NCBI GenBank assembly: GCA_024642805.1
Contig: JAHEAK010000250.1
Coordinates: 1-7,351 of the forward strand
Origin: Kofleriaceae bacterium
GTDB lineage: Bacteria > Myxococcota_A > Polyangia > Haliangiales > Haliangiaceae
DNA: 7,351 nucleotides
Reading direction: 5' to 3'
Under the pieces are notes generated by a model. It was not told the DNA's origin. It saw nothing but the letters and a program-made list of their open reading frames with translations, and did no database searches. The position numbers and the translations under genes are program-made. Below are positions 1 through 5,758 of the stretch, one piece after another. How positions within the stretch are numbered: the stretch's first letter is position 1; the number at the start of each line of letters is the position of its first letter.

Positions 1-1
1 C

Positions 2-328
2 AGTGCAAGCCAAGAGCTGTCTCAACCATCGTCACCCACCGACGCACCGACAGCGACACCGACAGCGACACCGACAGCGGCACCGACAGCGGCACCGACA
101 GACGCATTGGCGCCGACGCCGACAGAAGCACCGGCAGACGCATCCTCAGACAAAGCGAGCGAGACGCCAAGCGCGATACCGACCGAGGCAGAGGCCGGCG
201 CCGTCTTGCTCTCAGGGCGCCGCACGGAAGCCCTGGACATGTATCGCCAGCTGGCGCAGAGCACAGCGCCCAGTGAGGGCATCATCGCCATGATCAGCGT
301 TCTCGAACAGAAAGTAGAATCTCCATGA
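2..328 (+). CDS. 3' end of an unidentified protein with an Ala/Pro/Thr-rich linker and a TPR-like tail (partial)
   Basis: The reading frame is open from the left edge and ends with TGA at 326-328; the start lies outside the window. About 108 codons are visible. The first part is a low-complexity segment of repeated A/T-P-T-A units followed by Pro-, Ala-, Ser- and Glu-rich sequence, which looks like a disordered linker. The last ~40 residues (from about 200) contain GRRTEALDMYRQLAQ, which resembles one helix pair of a tetratricopeptide repeat, then a helix ending LEQKVESP. The stop overlaps the start of the next gene by ATGA (325-328), so the two are probably translated together. Myxobacterial proteins with this layout are sometimes kinases or TPR proteins, but nothing here shows a catalytic domain, so no function is given. 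The frame is favoured over the overlapping frame starting at position 3 because of the ATGA junction and its plausible composition. Confidence 0.7.
   Translation, partial: SASQELSQPSSPTDAPTATPTATPTAAPTAAPTDALAPTPTEAPADASSDKASETPSAIPTEAEAGAVLLSGRRTEALDMYRQLAQSTAPSEGIIAMISVLEQKVESP
45..100 (+). repeat. 12-bp tandem repeat coding for A/T-P-T-A units
   Basis: The 12-base unit CACCGACAGCGA occurs at 45-56 and 57-68. It recurs as CACCGACAGCGG at 69-80 and 81-92, followed by a partial copy at 93-100. The period is a multiple of three, so copy-number change would lengthen or shorten the Pro/Thr linker of the host protein without shifting the frame. Confidence 0.85.
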
Positions 329-1074
329 GCCACGTCGACCCTCCTGCCAAGGCGCCTTGTAAGAAGTATTCGTATACAGGTGTAAAGCGTTGTGCCCAGG
401 CATTGTTGACCCTTGCTGTCCTGGTCTCCTGTCACGAAGACCAAACGCAAGATCAACTCTACGAGGTGAGCTTTCAGGCGCGTGATGACCGCGGCCAGGC
501 CTTGGCAGGCCTTGCCATCGACGTGGGCGAGACGGCGCTAGGCGAGACCGACGCGAGCGGCCTCCTGCGCGTGCAAGTGAGCGCGCACTTCGGCGATCGC
601 TATGTGCTGAAGGCCCCGTGTCCGCAAGGCTATGTGGCGGACGAAGCGCCCAAAGAAGTCCTCTTCAAGGCCACCACCGATCTGCGTGGTCAGGAGCACA
701 GCTCGATCGATCTTCGCATCGTGTGCGCACGAGACAAGCGAGTCGCCGCGCTGCTCGTTCATGCTGGAGGCTACCAGGGGATGCCCGTGTTGATTGATGG
801 CGTGCTCTCCGGAACCACGGGCGCCCAGGGCTTTGCCCACCTGCGACTCGACCGCGAGCCAGGCACCCAGTTCGAAGTAACGCTCGACTCCAGTTCGCAG
901 CCAGCTCTCATGCCGGCAAATCCAACGCAGACCATGACCATTGGCGAGCAGGATGGACTCTTCGTGTTCGACCCGCAGTTCCACGAGCGGCCGGTGGAAA
1001 AGAAGAAGCGCCGTCGAGCTCGAGTCGAAGCTGCTAGCCCACCCGTCGTCAAGCGACCGATTCGCATTGACTAG
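325..1074 (+). CDS. Predicted lipoprotein with two beta-sandwich (carboxypeptidase-regulatory/PEGA-like) repeats
   Basis: This is a 249-residue protein of unknown function. Residues 19-36 form a lipoprotein signal: basic residues (VKR), a hydrophobic stretch ALLTLAVLV, then the lipobox LVSC with the lipidation cysteine at C36, so it is predicted to be membrane-anchored outside the cytoplasm. The segment before the signal is unusually long (about 18 residues), but the ATG at 325 is the only clear start and overlaps the upstream stop by ATGA. After C36 there are two similar beta-rich segments: about 45-135, with the turn GETDASGLLRV, and about 138-215, with SGTTGAQGFAHLRL. Both resemble the small Ig-like fold of carboxypeptidase-regulatory or PEGA domains. 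C99 and C134 could form a disulfide. Residues 225-249 are strongly basic (KKKRRRARV) and end in IRID. It probably works with the upstream gene; the partner or ligand is unknown. Confidence 0.75.
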   Translation: MSHVDPPAKAPCKKYSYTGVKRCAQALLTLAVLVSCHEDQTQDQLYEVSFQARDDRGQALAGLAIDVGETALGETDASGLLRVQVSAHFGDRYVLKAPCPQGYVADEAPKEVLFKATTDLRGQEHSSIDLRIVCARDKRVAALLVHAGGYQGMPVLIDGVLSGTTGAQGFAHLRLDREPGTQFEVTLDSSSQPALMPANPTQTMTIGEQDGLFVFDPQFHERPVEKKKRRRARVEAASPPVVKRPIRID

Positions 1075-1089
1075 GTACAACACCTAGTC
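1069..1089 (+). terminator. Stem-loop over the lipoprotein stop codon, possible terminator or 3' stabiliser
   Basis: GACTAGGT (1069-1076) and ACCTAGTC (1082-1089) are perfect inverted copies around the 5-base loop ACAAC. A wobble pair and one more pair can extend the 8-bp stem. The TAG stop (1072-1074) is inside the left arm. No run of T follows, so this is not a classical intrinsic terminator. It lies in a convergent junction, where termination or mRNA 3'-end protection would be expected. Confidence 0.45.
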
Positions 1090-1100
1090 GACGGAGTTGT

Positions 1101-1160
1101 CAGCGCACATTCTCAGCGCTGAGCGCACATTCTCAGCGCTGAGCGCTCATACTCAGCGCT
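1101..1160. repeat. Three tandem copies of a 20-bp palindrome-containing repeat, overlapping the end of ftsI
   Basis: The unit GAGCGCACATTCTCAGCGCT is present at 1121-1140, with one mismatch at 1101-1120 and two mismatches at 1141-1160. The copies are directly adjacent. Their junctions create the perfect 12-base palindrome CTCAGCGCTGAG at 1112-1123 and again at 1132-1143. The third copy contains the ftsI stop codon (TGA, minus strand, 1155-1153), so the array looks like an expansion of the ftsI 3' end into the convergent intergenic space. Confidence 0.9.
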
Positions 1161-1165
1161 CGGCG
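1137..1165 (-). terminator. GC-rich hairpin at the ftsI stop, possible terminator
   Basis: Bases 1137-1147 pair with 1155-1165 around a 7-base loop (1148-1154). Ten of the eleven positions are Watson-Crick pairs; 1140/1162 is a T-G wobble read on the plus strand and an A-C mismatch on the minus strand. The ftsI TGA is at the loop-stem boundary. There is no T tract on either side, so its activity as a terminator is inferred only from position and stem strength. Confidence 0.35.
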
Positions 1166-3348
1166 AAGGCGTGGTCGCTGTCGGTGAAAATGACTCGCAC
1201 GACACCCGCGCTGGAGGTAGGGCCAGGTGGAGGCGATTGATCGATCGCGGAACCACTGCCAACCAGCTCGAGCTGTATGCCCGACTTGCGCGCCACTTCG
1301 AGCGCTTTCGCCAGGCCCATGCCCGTGAAGTCTGGAATCTCTACCGCGGAGCTACCCGGCGCGTCATCGACGAGTAGGTCCTCACCCTCGTCACTCAGAT
1401 CGGCCATGGCCGGCACCGCTGCACCGTCGCCGACGAGATTCATGGCTTCTTCGTAGCTGGTCAGAGCGACTTCATTTTTGCGTCGCTCGCGCTCGATCTT
1501 GTCTGGGTCGATGCCCGTGCGCCATGCAAAGCGCCGGTCGAGCTTGCGCTTCTCTTCCAGCTGCCATGCTCGAAGTTCGGCGTCGGCTGGCGCGCCGATG
1601 ATGGCCATCGTCTCCTGCACGATGCGAATCCACGCCGGGCCTGCGACCTTGCCGCCGTAGTGTTCCTCGCCGTGCGGCTCGTCGATGAGAACCGTGATCG
1701 CTACCCGTGGATCGTCGCTCGGCGCAATGCCAGAGAAAGAGCTCAGGTAGAGATGGTCGCCGTACTTGTGCGTGGCCGGATCGATCTTGTGCGCCGTGCC
1801 GGTCTTGCCTCCGACGTGATAACCCTCGACGAAGAGACTGCGGGCGGTGCCGTGCTGCTCGCCGCCCTCGAACACGCTCTCCAGCATGGGAATCATCTGC
1901 TTGGCGGTCTTCTCGGAAAGCACACGTCGACCGGAGTGCTTGCGTGCGTAGAGGGAGCGGCCACCGCCATCGGTCACTTCCTTGATGATGCGTGGCTCGT
2001 TGTAGATGCCGCCGTTGCCGATGGCAGCCATGGCGGCGGTGACCTGCAGCGGCGTGGAGGTCATGCCGTAGCCGAAGGAATGGGTTGCCAGCCCTAGCTC
2101 GCCCCAGGTGCTCGGCTGGTGCACCACGCCTGGAACTTCGCCCGGTAGCTCGATGCCGGTGAGCTCGCCGAATCCAAAAGTCTTCAAGGTCGCGTGCAGG
2201 CGGGTGGCGCCGAGCATCATGCCGATCTTGAGCGCGCCGACGTTGGACGATCGCTTGATCACACCACCGACATCCAAGGAGGCATCGTGAAAGGAGTCGC
2301 GGAAGACCTTGCGACCCATGCGATAGGTGCCGTACTCGGTGTTGATCATGGTCGTCGGAGTGACGACGCCTGCTTCGAGGGCGCCGGCGATCGTGAAGAC
2401 CTTCATGACCGAGCCGACTTCGTAGGAGTCAGTGAGGGCGCGATTGCGTGCGCCGGCGTCGCGCGCCGTGCTCGGATCGTTGGGATCGAGCTCGGGGTAG
2501 CTTGCGATGGCCAGGACGTCACCAGTCTTGATGTCCATGACGACAGCGACGGCGCTCTTGGCCTGGTTCTCGATGACCGCGTCGCGCACGGCTCGCTCGG
2601 CTGCGAACTGAATAGTGCGATCGATCGTCAAGGTGATCGAAGCTCCCGGACTCGGAATGGCCTCGGGATCGTCGACCATCATCTGACCGGAAGCATCGCG
2701 CAAGGCGGCGACTTCAGCGCGGCGGCCGGTCAGGACTTCATCCATGGTCAGTTCGAGGCCATCGAGGCCGCGGCCGTCGATGCCTGCGAAACCGAGAATG
2801 TGCCCCGCCAGGGCCTTGCCCGGGTAGAAGCGGCGCGGTTCGCGAGTCAGCGACACACCGGGAATGTCGAGGGCGCGCACCTTCTCCGCTTGCTCGGGCG
2901 TGACGTGTCGCTTGATCCACGAGAAGTAGCGACGAGAAGCCAGGCGCGCTTCGAGATCGCGATTGTCCATGTCCAGAGCTTCGGCCAGTCGCTCGGAGGC
3001 GCTGGTGACGTCGACGATGGCGCGCGGATTGACGAAGACCGAGTCGACATCGGCGTTGACCGCTAGCTCGACGCCATTGGTGTCGTAGATGTTGCCGCGC
3101 GGCGCTGGCACTTCGATGGTTCGCAGGTGCTGGCGGTCGGCCTGATCGCGGTAGTAATCGGGGTTGCGGACCTGCAAGCCGTAGGCGCGATAGCCGACAC
3201 CAAAGAGACACAGGCTCAGCGCACAGCCGACGATGTAAAAGCGAATGCGCGTCCACTTGCTGATGGTCATGCCGCCCGGCGTGTAGCAGGTCGTACGTCG
3301 CAAGGGGCGACGCTGGCTTCGTTGTGGTTGGCTGGAAGGAATGGGCAT
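1153..3348 (-). CDS. ftsI: Septal peptidoglycan transpeptidase FtsI (PBP3, class B PBP) with C-terminal PASTA domain
   Basis: FtsI cross-links septal peptidoglycan in the divisome as a membrane-anchored periplasmic DD-transpeptidase, and is the target of beta-lactams. The 731-residue product has a basic cytoplasmic N-terminus (1-35), one membrane segment (about 36-57), a PBP-dimer region starting with RGNIYDTNG (84-92), and a transpeptidase domain (about 265-580). The three active-site motifs are intact: SVMK (313-316, nucleophile S313), SSN (367-369) and KTGT (515-518). A charged linker (about 585-665) leads to a PASTA-like domain (about 668-722: VEIPDFTGMGLAKAL, later QSPPPGP, ending VRVIF). 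It is longer than E. coli FtsI (588 residues) because of that tail and the N-terminal extension. The start at 3348 lies 7 bases after the ftsL stop; M27 (3270) is an alternative giving 705 residues. It is the last gene of the rsmH-ftsL-ftsI block; its stop is inside a 20-bp repeat array. Confidence 0.96.
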   Translation of the reverse strand: MPIPSSQPQRSQRRPLRRTTCYTPGGMTISKWTRIRFYIVGCALSLCLFGVGYRAYGLQVRNPDYYRDQADRQHLRTIEVPAPRGNIYDTNGVELAVNADVDSVFVNPRAIVDVTSASERLAEALDMDNRDLEARLASRRYFSWIKRHVTPEQAEKVRALDIPGVSLTREPRRFYPGKALAGHILGFAGIDGRGLDGLELTMDEVLTGRRAEVAALRDASGQMMVDDPEAIPSPGASITLTIDRTIQFAAERAVRDAVIENQAKSAVAVVMDIKTGDVLAIASYPELDPNDPSTARDAGARNRALTDSYEVGSVMKVFTIAGALEAGVVTPTTMINTEYGTYRMGRKVFRDSFHDASLDVGGVIKRSSNVGALKIGMMLGATRLHATLKTFGFGELTGIELPGEVPGVVHQPSTWGELGLATHSFGYGMTSTPLQVTAAMAAIGNGGIYNEPRIIKEVTDGGGRSLYARKHSGRRVLSEKTAKQMIPMLESVFEGGEQHGTARSLFVEGYHVGGKTGTAHKIDPATHKYGDHLYLSSFSGIAPSDDPRVAITVLIDEPHGEEHYGGKVAGPAWIRIVQETMAIIGAPADAELRAWQLEEKRKLDRRFAWRTGIDPDKIERERRKNEVALTSYEEAMNLVGDGAAVPAMADLSDEGEDLLVDDAPGSSAVEIPDFTGMGLAKALEVARKSGIQLELVGSGSAIDQSPPPGPTSSAGVVRVIFTDSDHAFAER

Positions 3349-3355
3349 GCTGTGC

Positions 3356-3655
3356 CTAGCGCATGGCGACCGAGTCGTCGTCGAGAACGATGCGCAGCTG
3401 CTCGGGGGTTGGCCGAATCATGCCGAGCGAGCTAGCCAGAGTCTCGATGCGACCTGGATTGGTCAGCACGGACTCTTCCAGGCGCAGTCGGTTTTGCTCC
3501 TCCTGCAAGGCTCGCAGCTCGATTCGTGACTCGTTGAGCTCGTAGCCGATTCGAATGACCTGATGCCGGTGATGCACGCGCACGACGGCGAGCACCAGAA
3601 CGCCGATGGCGAGCAGAACGAGACAGGCGGCTTTGACACGAGAGTTGCTATTCAT
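3356..3655 (-). CDS. ftsL: Cell division protein FtsL
   Basis: FtsL is a small bitopic membrane protein of the FtsQ(B)L subcomplex that activates FtsWI during septation. The 99-residue product has a short basic N-terminus (MNSNSRVK), one membrane segment (about 9-26, AACLVLLAIGVLVLAVVR), then a charged, heptad-like coiled-coil region (about 35-65, with LNESRIELRALQEEQNRLRLEE). A conserved-looking segment follows, RIETLASSLGMIRPTPEQL, which matches the usual FtsL pattern of a helix ending in LGM and a following Pro. The frame is open far into rsmH, but the ATG at 3655 overlaps the rsmH stop as ATGA (3655-3652), gives the normal FtsL length and puts the membrane helix near the N-terminus. Primary sequence in this family is weakly conserved, so the call rests on topology plus position between rsmH and ftsI. 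Confidence 0.9.
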   Translation of the reverse strand: MNSNSRVKAACLVLLAIGVLVLAVVRVHHRHQVIRIGYELNESRIELRALQEEQNRLRLEESVLTNPGRIETLASSLGMIRPTPEQLRIVLDDDSVAMR

Positions 3656-4614
3656 GCGGCAAACTTTTGGCAGGCGCGCAGCTTGGCTGAGCGCGATCGG
3701 GCGTTGATCTGGATCTCTTCTTCGGTGGCTAAAATGGGCTTGCGGGTGAGGGGCGTGCAGATGGGGTCGACTCGCTCGCCGGCTTGGCGCGCCAGGTCGG
3801 GTGGCAGATTCGAAGTCTTGGCAAGATCGCGAAAGCAGCGCTTCACCATGCGGTCTTCGAGGGAGTGGAAGGAGATGATGGCGCAGCGACCACCAGGGCT
3901 GAGCAGCTTGTCGAAGATCGACAGGAAGTGCTCGAGCTGAGCTAGCTCGCGATTGACGGCGATGCGTAGTCCCTGAAAGGTGCGCGTGGCAGGATGAATG
4001 CGCGACTTCTGTTTGAGCTTGGCGGGAATGCACGCACTCACTGCATCGGCGAGATCGAGAGTCGTGCGCAGCTTGTCCTCGCGCACATCCGCCTTGAGGC
4101 GTTCGGCGATGCGCTTGCTGAAGCGCTCCTCGCCGTAGTCGCGAAGGATGATCATCAGCTCGCGCTCCGTGAGGCGATCGATCAGCTCGAGGGCGGTCTC
4201 GCCCTGGCTCGGATCCATTCGCATGTCGATGGGACCTTCTTGCATGAAGGAGAAGCCGCGCTCGCGCAGATCCAATTGCATCGAGGACACACCGAGATCG
4301 AGAAGCAGTCCGTCGACCGACTCGATGCCCAGGCCGTGCAGATGCTTGTCGACATCCTCGAAGCTGCCGTGCACGAAGGTCACTCGATCGGCGGCGCTAC
4401 CGAGCCGCTCCTTGGCAATCGCAAGGGCCATCTCGTCGCGGTCGCAACCGATGACCCGACCACTAGGCGCGCTAGCCTCCAGAATGCGAGCCGTGTGGCC
4501 GCCCGCGCCCAGGGTGCCGTCGCAGTACACGCCACCTGGCCGTGGGGCCAAAAGCGCGATCACTTCGTCCGCCAGGACGGAGAGGTGCGGTGCGTTCTGC
4601 GTCGAAGTAGCCAT
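3652..4614 (-). CDS. rsmH: 16S rRNA (cytosine-1402-N4)-methyltransferase RsmH (MraW)
   Basis: RsmH uses S-adenosylmethionine to methylate N4 of C1402 in 16S rRNA, at the decoding site of the small subunit. The 320-residue product has the normal length and all family landmarks: HLSVLADEVIALL near the start, the SAM-binding loop DGTLGAGGHT (32-41), the acidic CDRDE (57-61), LLDLGVSSMQLD (104-115) followed by RGFSF and DMRMD (130-134), YGEERFSKRIA (160-170), HPATRTFQGLRIAVNREL (207-224), ISFHSLEDRMVK (247-258), and LTRKPI (289-294) with ARSRSAKLR near the C-terminus. An in-frame TGA lies three codons upstream of the ATG at 4614, so the start is fixed; only weak Shine-Dalgarno pairing is visible. 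It is first in the block and couples to ftsL by ATGA. The mraZ gene that usually precedes it is absent. Confidence 0.98.
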   Translation of the reverse strand: MATSTQNAPHLSVLADEVIALLAPRPGGVYCDGTLGAGGHTARILEASAPSGRVIGCDRDEMALAIAKERLGSAADRVTFVHGSFEDVDKHLHGLGIESVDGLLLDLGVSSMQLDLRERGFSFMQEGPIDMRMDPSQGETALELIDRLTERELMIILRDYGEERFSKRIAERLKADVREDKLRTTLDLADAVSACIPAKLKQKSRIHPATRTFQGLRIAVNRELAQLEHFLSIFDKLLSPGGRCAIISFHSLEDRMVKRCFRDLAKTSNLPPDLARQAGERVDPICTPLTRKPILATEEEIQINARSRSAKLRACQKFAA

Positions 4615-4687
4615 AGAGGTGAGTCACATCACAGAAAATTGCGAGCCAACCGATCCCCCGATTGCCCTTCTCATGAGTACGGTCCTC

Positions 4688-4696
4688 TGTGGATAG
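4688..4696 (-). promoter_or_regulatory. Near-consensus DnaA box
   Basis: The plus strand reads TGTGGATAG, the complement of CTATCCACA, one mismatch from the consensus TTATCCACA. It lies 74 bases in front of the rsmH start codon and next to the AT-rich patch, a position where DnaA could affect rsmH-ftsL-ftsI transcription. Confidence 0.45.
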
Positions 4697-4807
4697 CGGC
4701 AAGTTTTCTTCTATTTTCTAAGGAGTTAACTGGGTGGGCGGGAGTGGTCCCTGCGCGACCTTGGCACACGCCGTGATTTCAGCATGTCAGCTAGCGGCCA
4801 CAGGCCT

Positions 4808-4816
4808 GGTGGATAA
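4808..4816 (-). promoter_or_regulatory. Near-consensus DnaA box adjacent to a perfect box
   Basis: The plus strand reads GGTGGATAA, one mismatch from TGTGGATAA. It is in the same orientation as the perfect box at 4819-4827, and the two are spaced 11 bases start to start (about one helical turn), as expected for cooperative binding on one DNA face. Confidence 0.5.
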
Positions 4817-4818
4817 GC

Positions 4819-4827
4819 TGTGGATAA
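4819..4827 (-). promoter_or_regulatory. Perfect DnaA box
   Basis: The plus strand reads TGTGGATAA, so the minus strand carries the exact consensus TTATCCACA. It ends 37 bases before the -35 element of the rightward promoter and lies about 205 bases in front of rsmH. A single 9-mer can occur by chance, but here a second near-consensus copy is one helical turn away and a third is in the same intergenic region. Confidence 0.65.
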
Positions 4828-4864
4828 CCTGTTCCTATTTGATGATCAAGCCGGTGGTTCATTC

Positions 4865-4893
4865 TTGACCCGTCAGTGTGGGCGGCCTATTCT
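4865..4893 (+). promoter_or_regulatory. Sigma-70-type promoter for the Fic-like gene
   Basis: TTGACC (4865-4870, five of six matches to TTGACA) is followed by a 17-base spacer and TATTCT (4888-4893, four of six matches to TATAAT). Transcription would begin near 4900, downstream of the GTG at 4878 and about 29 bases upstream of the GTG at 4929, which supports the latter as the start codon. Confidence 0.6.
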
Positions 4894-4918
4894 CGAATCG
4901 CTCAAACCCCCTATTCAT

Positions 4919-4922
4919 AGGA
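4919..4922 (+). promoter_or_regulatory. Ribosome binding site that decides the Fic-like gene start
   Basis: AGGA at 4919-4922 is 6 bases before the GTG at 4929, which is ideal spacing. The alternative in-frame GTG at 4878 has no Shine-Dalgarno sequence and falls inside the predicted promoter. Confidence 0.6.
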
Positions 4923-4928
4923 AATCAA

Positions 4929-5741
4929 GTGCTTAGGATCTCGGAAAAGGAAGACTTCGACGCCCGCAAAAGGGAAGTCGAGGCGGTCGTGGCTACATGG
5001 AGGGAGTCGGTCGAGCGGGTACCCGCTGCCGTCGAACGCGAATTTCGCTCTAAGTTGCTTATTTCACTTATCTATCACGACGCGGCCCTGGAAGGCGAAG
5101 TGCTCACCCACTCCGAAATCAAGGCCGCTACGGACACCAGCATCATCTCGGACTCGTCGCTGATCCCAGCCTACGAGGACATCACCAATTACAACGCCGC
5201 CGTCATGGTCGCGCTGCAACTGGCTGAACAGAAGAAGAAGGTGCCGGTTGGGCTCGAGCTCATTCGCCAGCTTTATGGCGTGCTCGCACCCAAGGCCAAG
5301 TCGGAGAACTTCGCCTATCGCAAGGACAACCCCTTGCATCGCCTCTACTACCACAACATTGCCACTCCCGAGGACATCCCTGCGGCTATGAAGAAGCTCG
5401 ACAAGTGGCTCACCTCCGACGACTACGCGCAGCTCACGCCGATCGAGCGCGCCGCCGAGGCCCACTGGCGTCTGATGGAGGTCTTTCCATGGCTCGATCA
5501 GTCGGGTCGCCTCAGCCGCATTCTATCGATCATGATTCTCGAGCAAGAGGGTTACCCCCTGCCCGTGATTCACTCGATCGATCGCCAGGCCTACTACGAA
5601 GCATTGCGCGCCTCTGACACGCGCGAGCTGGTGCGCCTGTACCTGGAAGCGGTGGAGACCACGGCGACCTCGTCGATGCGTGTGTACGAAGAGGCTGCCG
5701 CATACCGCGGAACGGGTCGCTCGGGCGCTCGCGCTTCCTAG
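4929..5741 (+). CDS. Fic-fold protein with degenerate catalytic motif (predicted pseudo-Fic)
   Basis: Fic proteins normally transfer AMP or related groups to target hydroxyls using the motif HPFx(D/E)GNGRxxR. In this 270-residue product the aligned segment, after AHWRLMEV, is FPWLDQSGRLSR (186-197): the catalytic His is F186, HPF becomes FPW, and GN becomes QS. D190, G193, R194 and R197 are kept with no gap. Other Fic hallmarks are present: YHDAALEGEVLT (49-60), which matches the inhibitory-helix segment with its E-G pair; the flap-like region YHNIATPEDIPAAMKKLDKWL (141-161); and the downstream segment DRQAYYEALR (218-227). No signal peptide or membrane helix is seen, so it is probably cytoplasmic. 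GTG at 4929 is chosen from the RBS and promoter position; GTG at 4878 would add 17 residues. AMPylation by the usual mechanism looks impossible; binding, scaffolding or another chemistry remain open. It stands between a division block and argH-lysA. Confidence 0.82.
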   Translation: MLRISEKEDFDARKREVEAVVATWRESVERVPAAVEREFRSKLLISLIYHDAALEGEVLTHSEIKAATDTSIISDSSLIPAYEDITNYNAAVMVALQLAEQKKKVPVGLELIRQLYGVLAPKAKSENFAYRKDNPLHRLYYHNIATPEDIPAAMKKLDKWLTSDDYAQLTPIERAAEAHWRLMEVFPWLDQSGRLSRILSIMILEQEGYPLPVIHSIDRQAYYEALRASDTRELVRLYLEAVETTATSSMRVYEEAAAYRGTGRSGARAS

Positions 5742-5758
5742 CCCGCCGGCAGCCAATC

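Larger units (their letters stand above)
4615..4928. other. Divergent intergenic control region between rsmH and the Fic-like gene
   Basis: These 314 bases have no convincing gene. They hold an AT-rich patch (about 4700-4730, containing TTTTCTTCTATTTTCTAA), a G-rich run (4732-4747) and three DnaA-box-like sequences (4688-4696, 4808-4816, 4819-4827). A rightward sigma-70-type promoter lies at 4865-4893. Transcripts should leave in both directions. I could not identify a strong leftward promoter for rsmH; TTGCCG with a 17-base spacer to TACTCA (minus strand, about 4702-4674) has a poor -10. No sign of mraZ, a tRNA or RNase P RNA was found here. Confidence 0.8.

Noticed and set aside
22..456. 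144-codon minus-strand open frame with Val/Ala/Gly repeats
   Set aside because: Its repeats are the reverse reading of the 12-bp repeat in the plus-strand gene, and it spans the supported ATGA junction of two plus-strand genes.
2194..3066. 290-codon plus-strand open frame
   Set aside because: It lies fully antisense to the strongly supported ftsI coding sequence, has no family motif, and is a GC-rich shadow frame.
3356..4033. 225-codon version of ftsL starting inside rsmH
   Set aside because: The upstream 126 codons overlap rsmH out of frame and have shadow composition; the ATG at 3655 gives the normal FtsL size and an ATGA junction.
4732..4747. Possible G-quadruplex or MraZ-box run (GGGTGGGCGGGAGTGG)
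   Set aside because: The fourth G run has only two G, and the spacing does not fit the TGGGN repeats with 5-base spacers of MraZ sites.
3994..4776. 260-codon plus-strand open frame
   Set aside because: It is antisense to rsmH, has no recognisable motif, and runs into the intergenic region; explained by codon bias of rsmH.
4615..4928. Structured RNA such as RNase P RNA in the long gap
   Set aside because: The conserved RNase P RNA core sequences are not visible and the gap is short for such a gene plus promoters.
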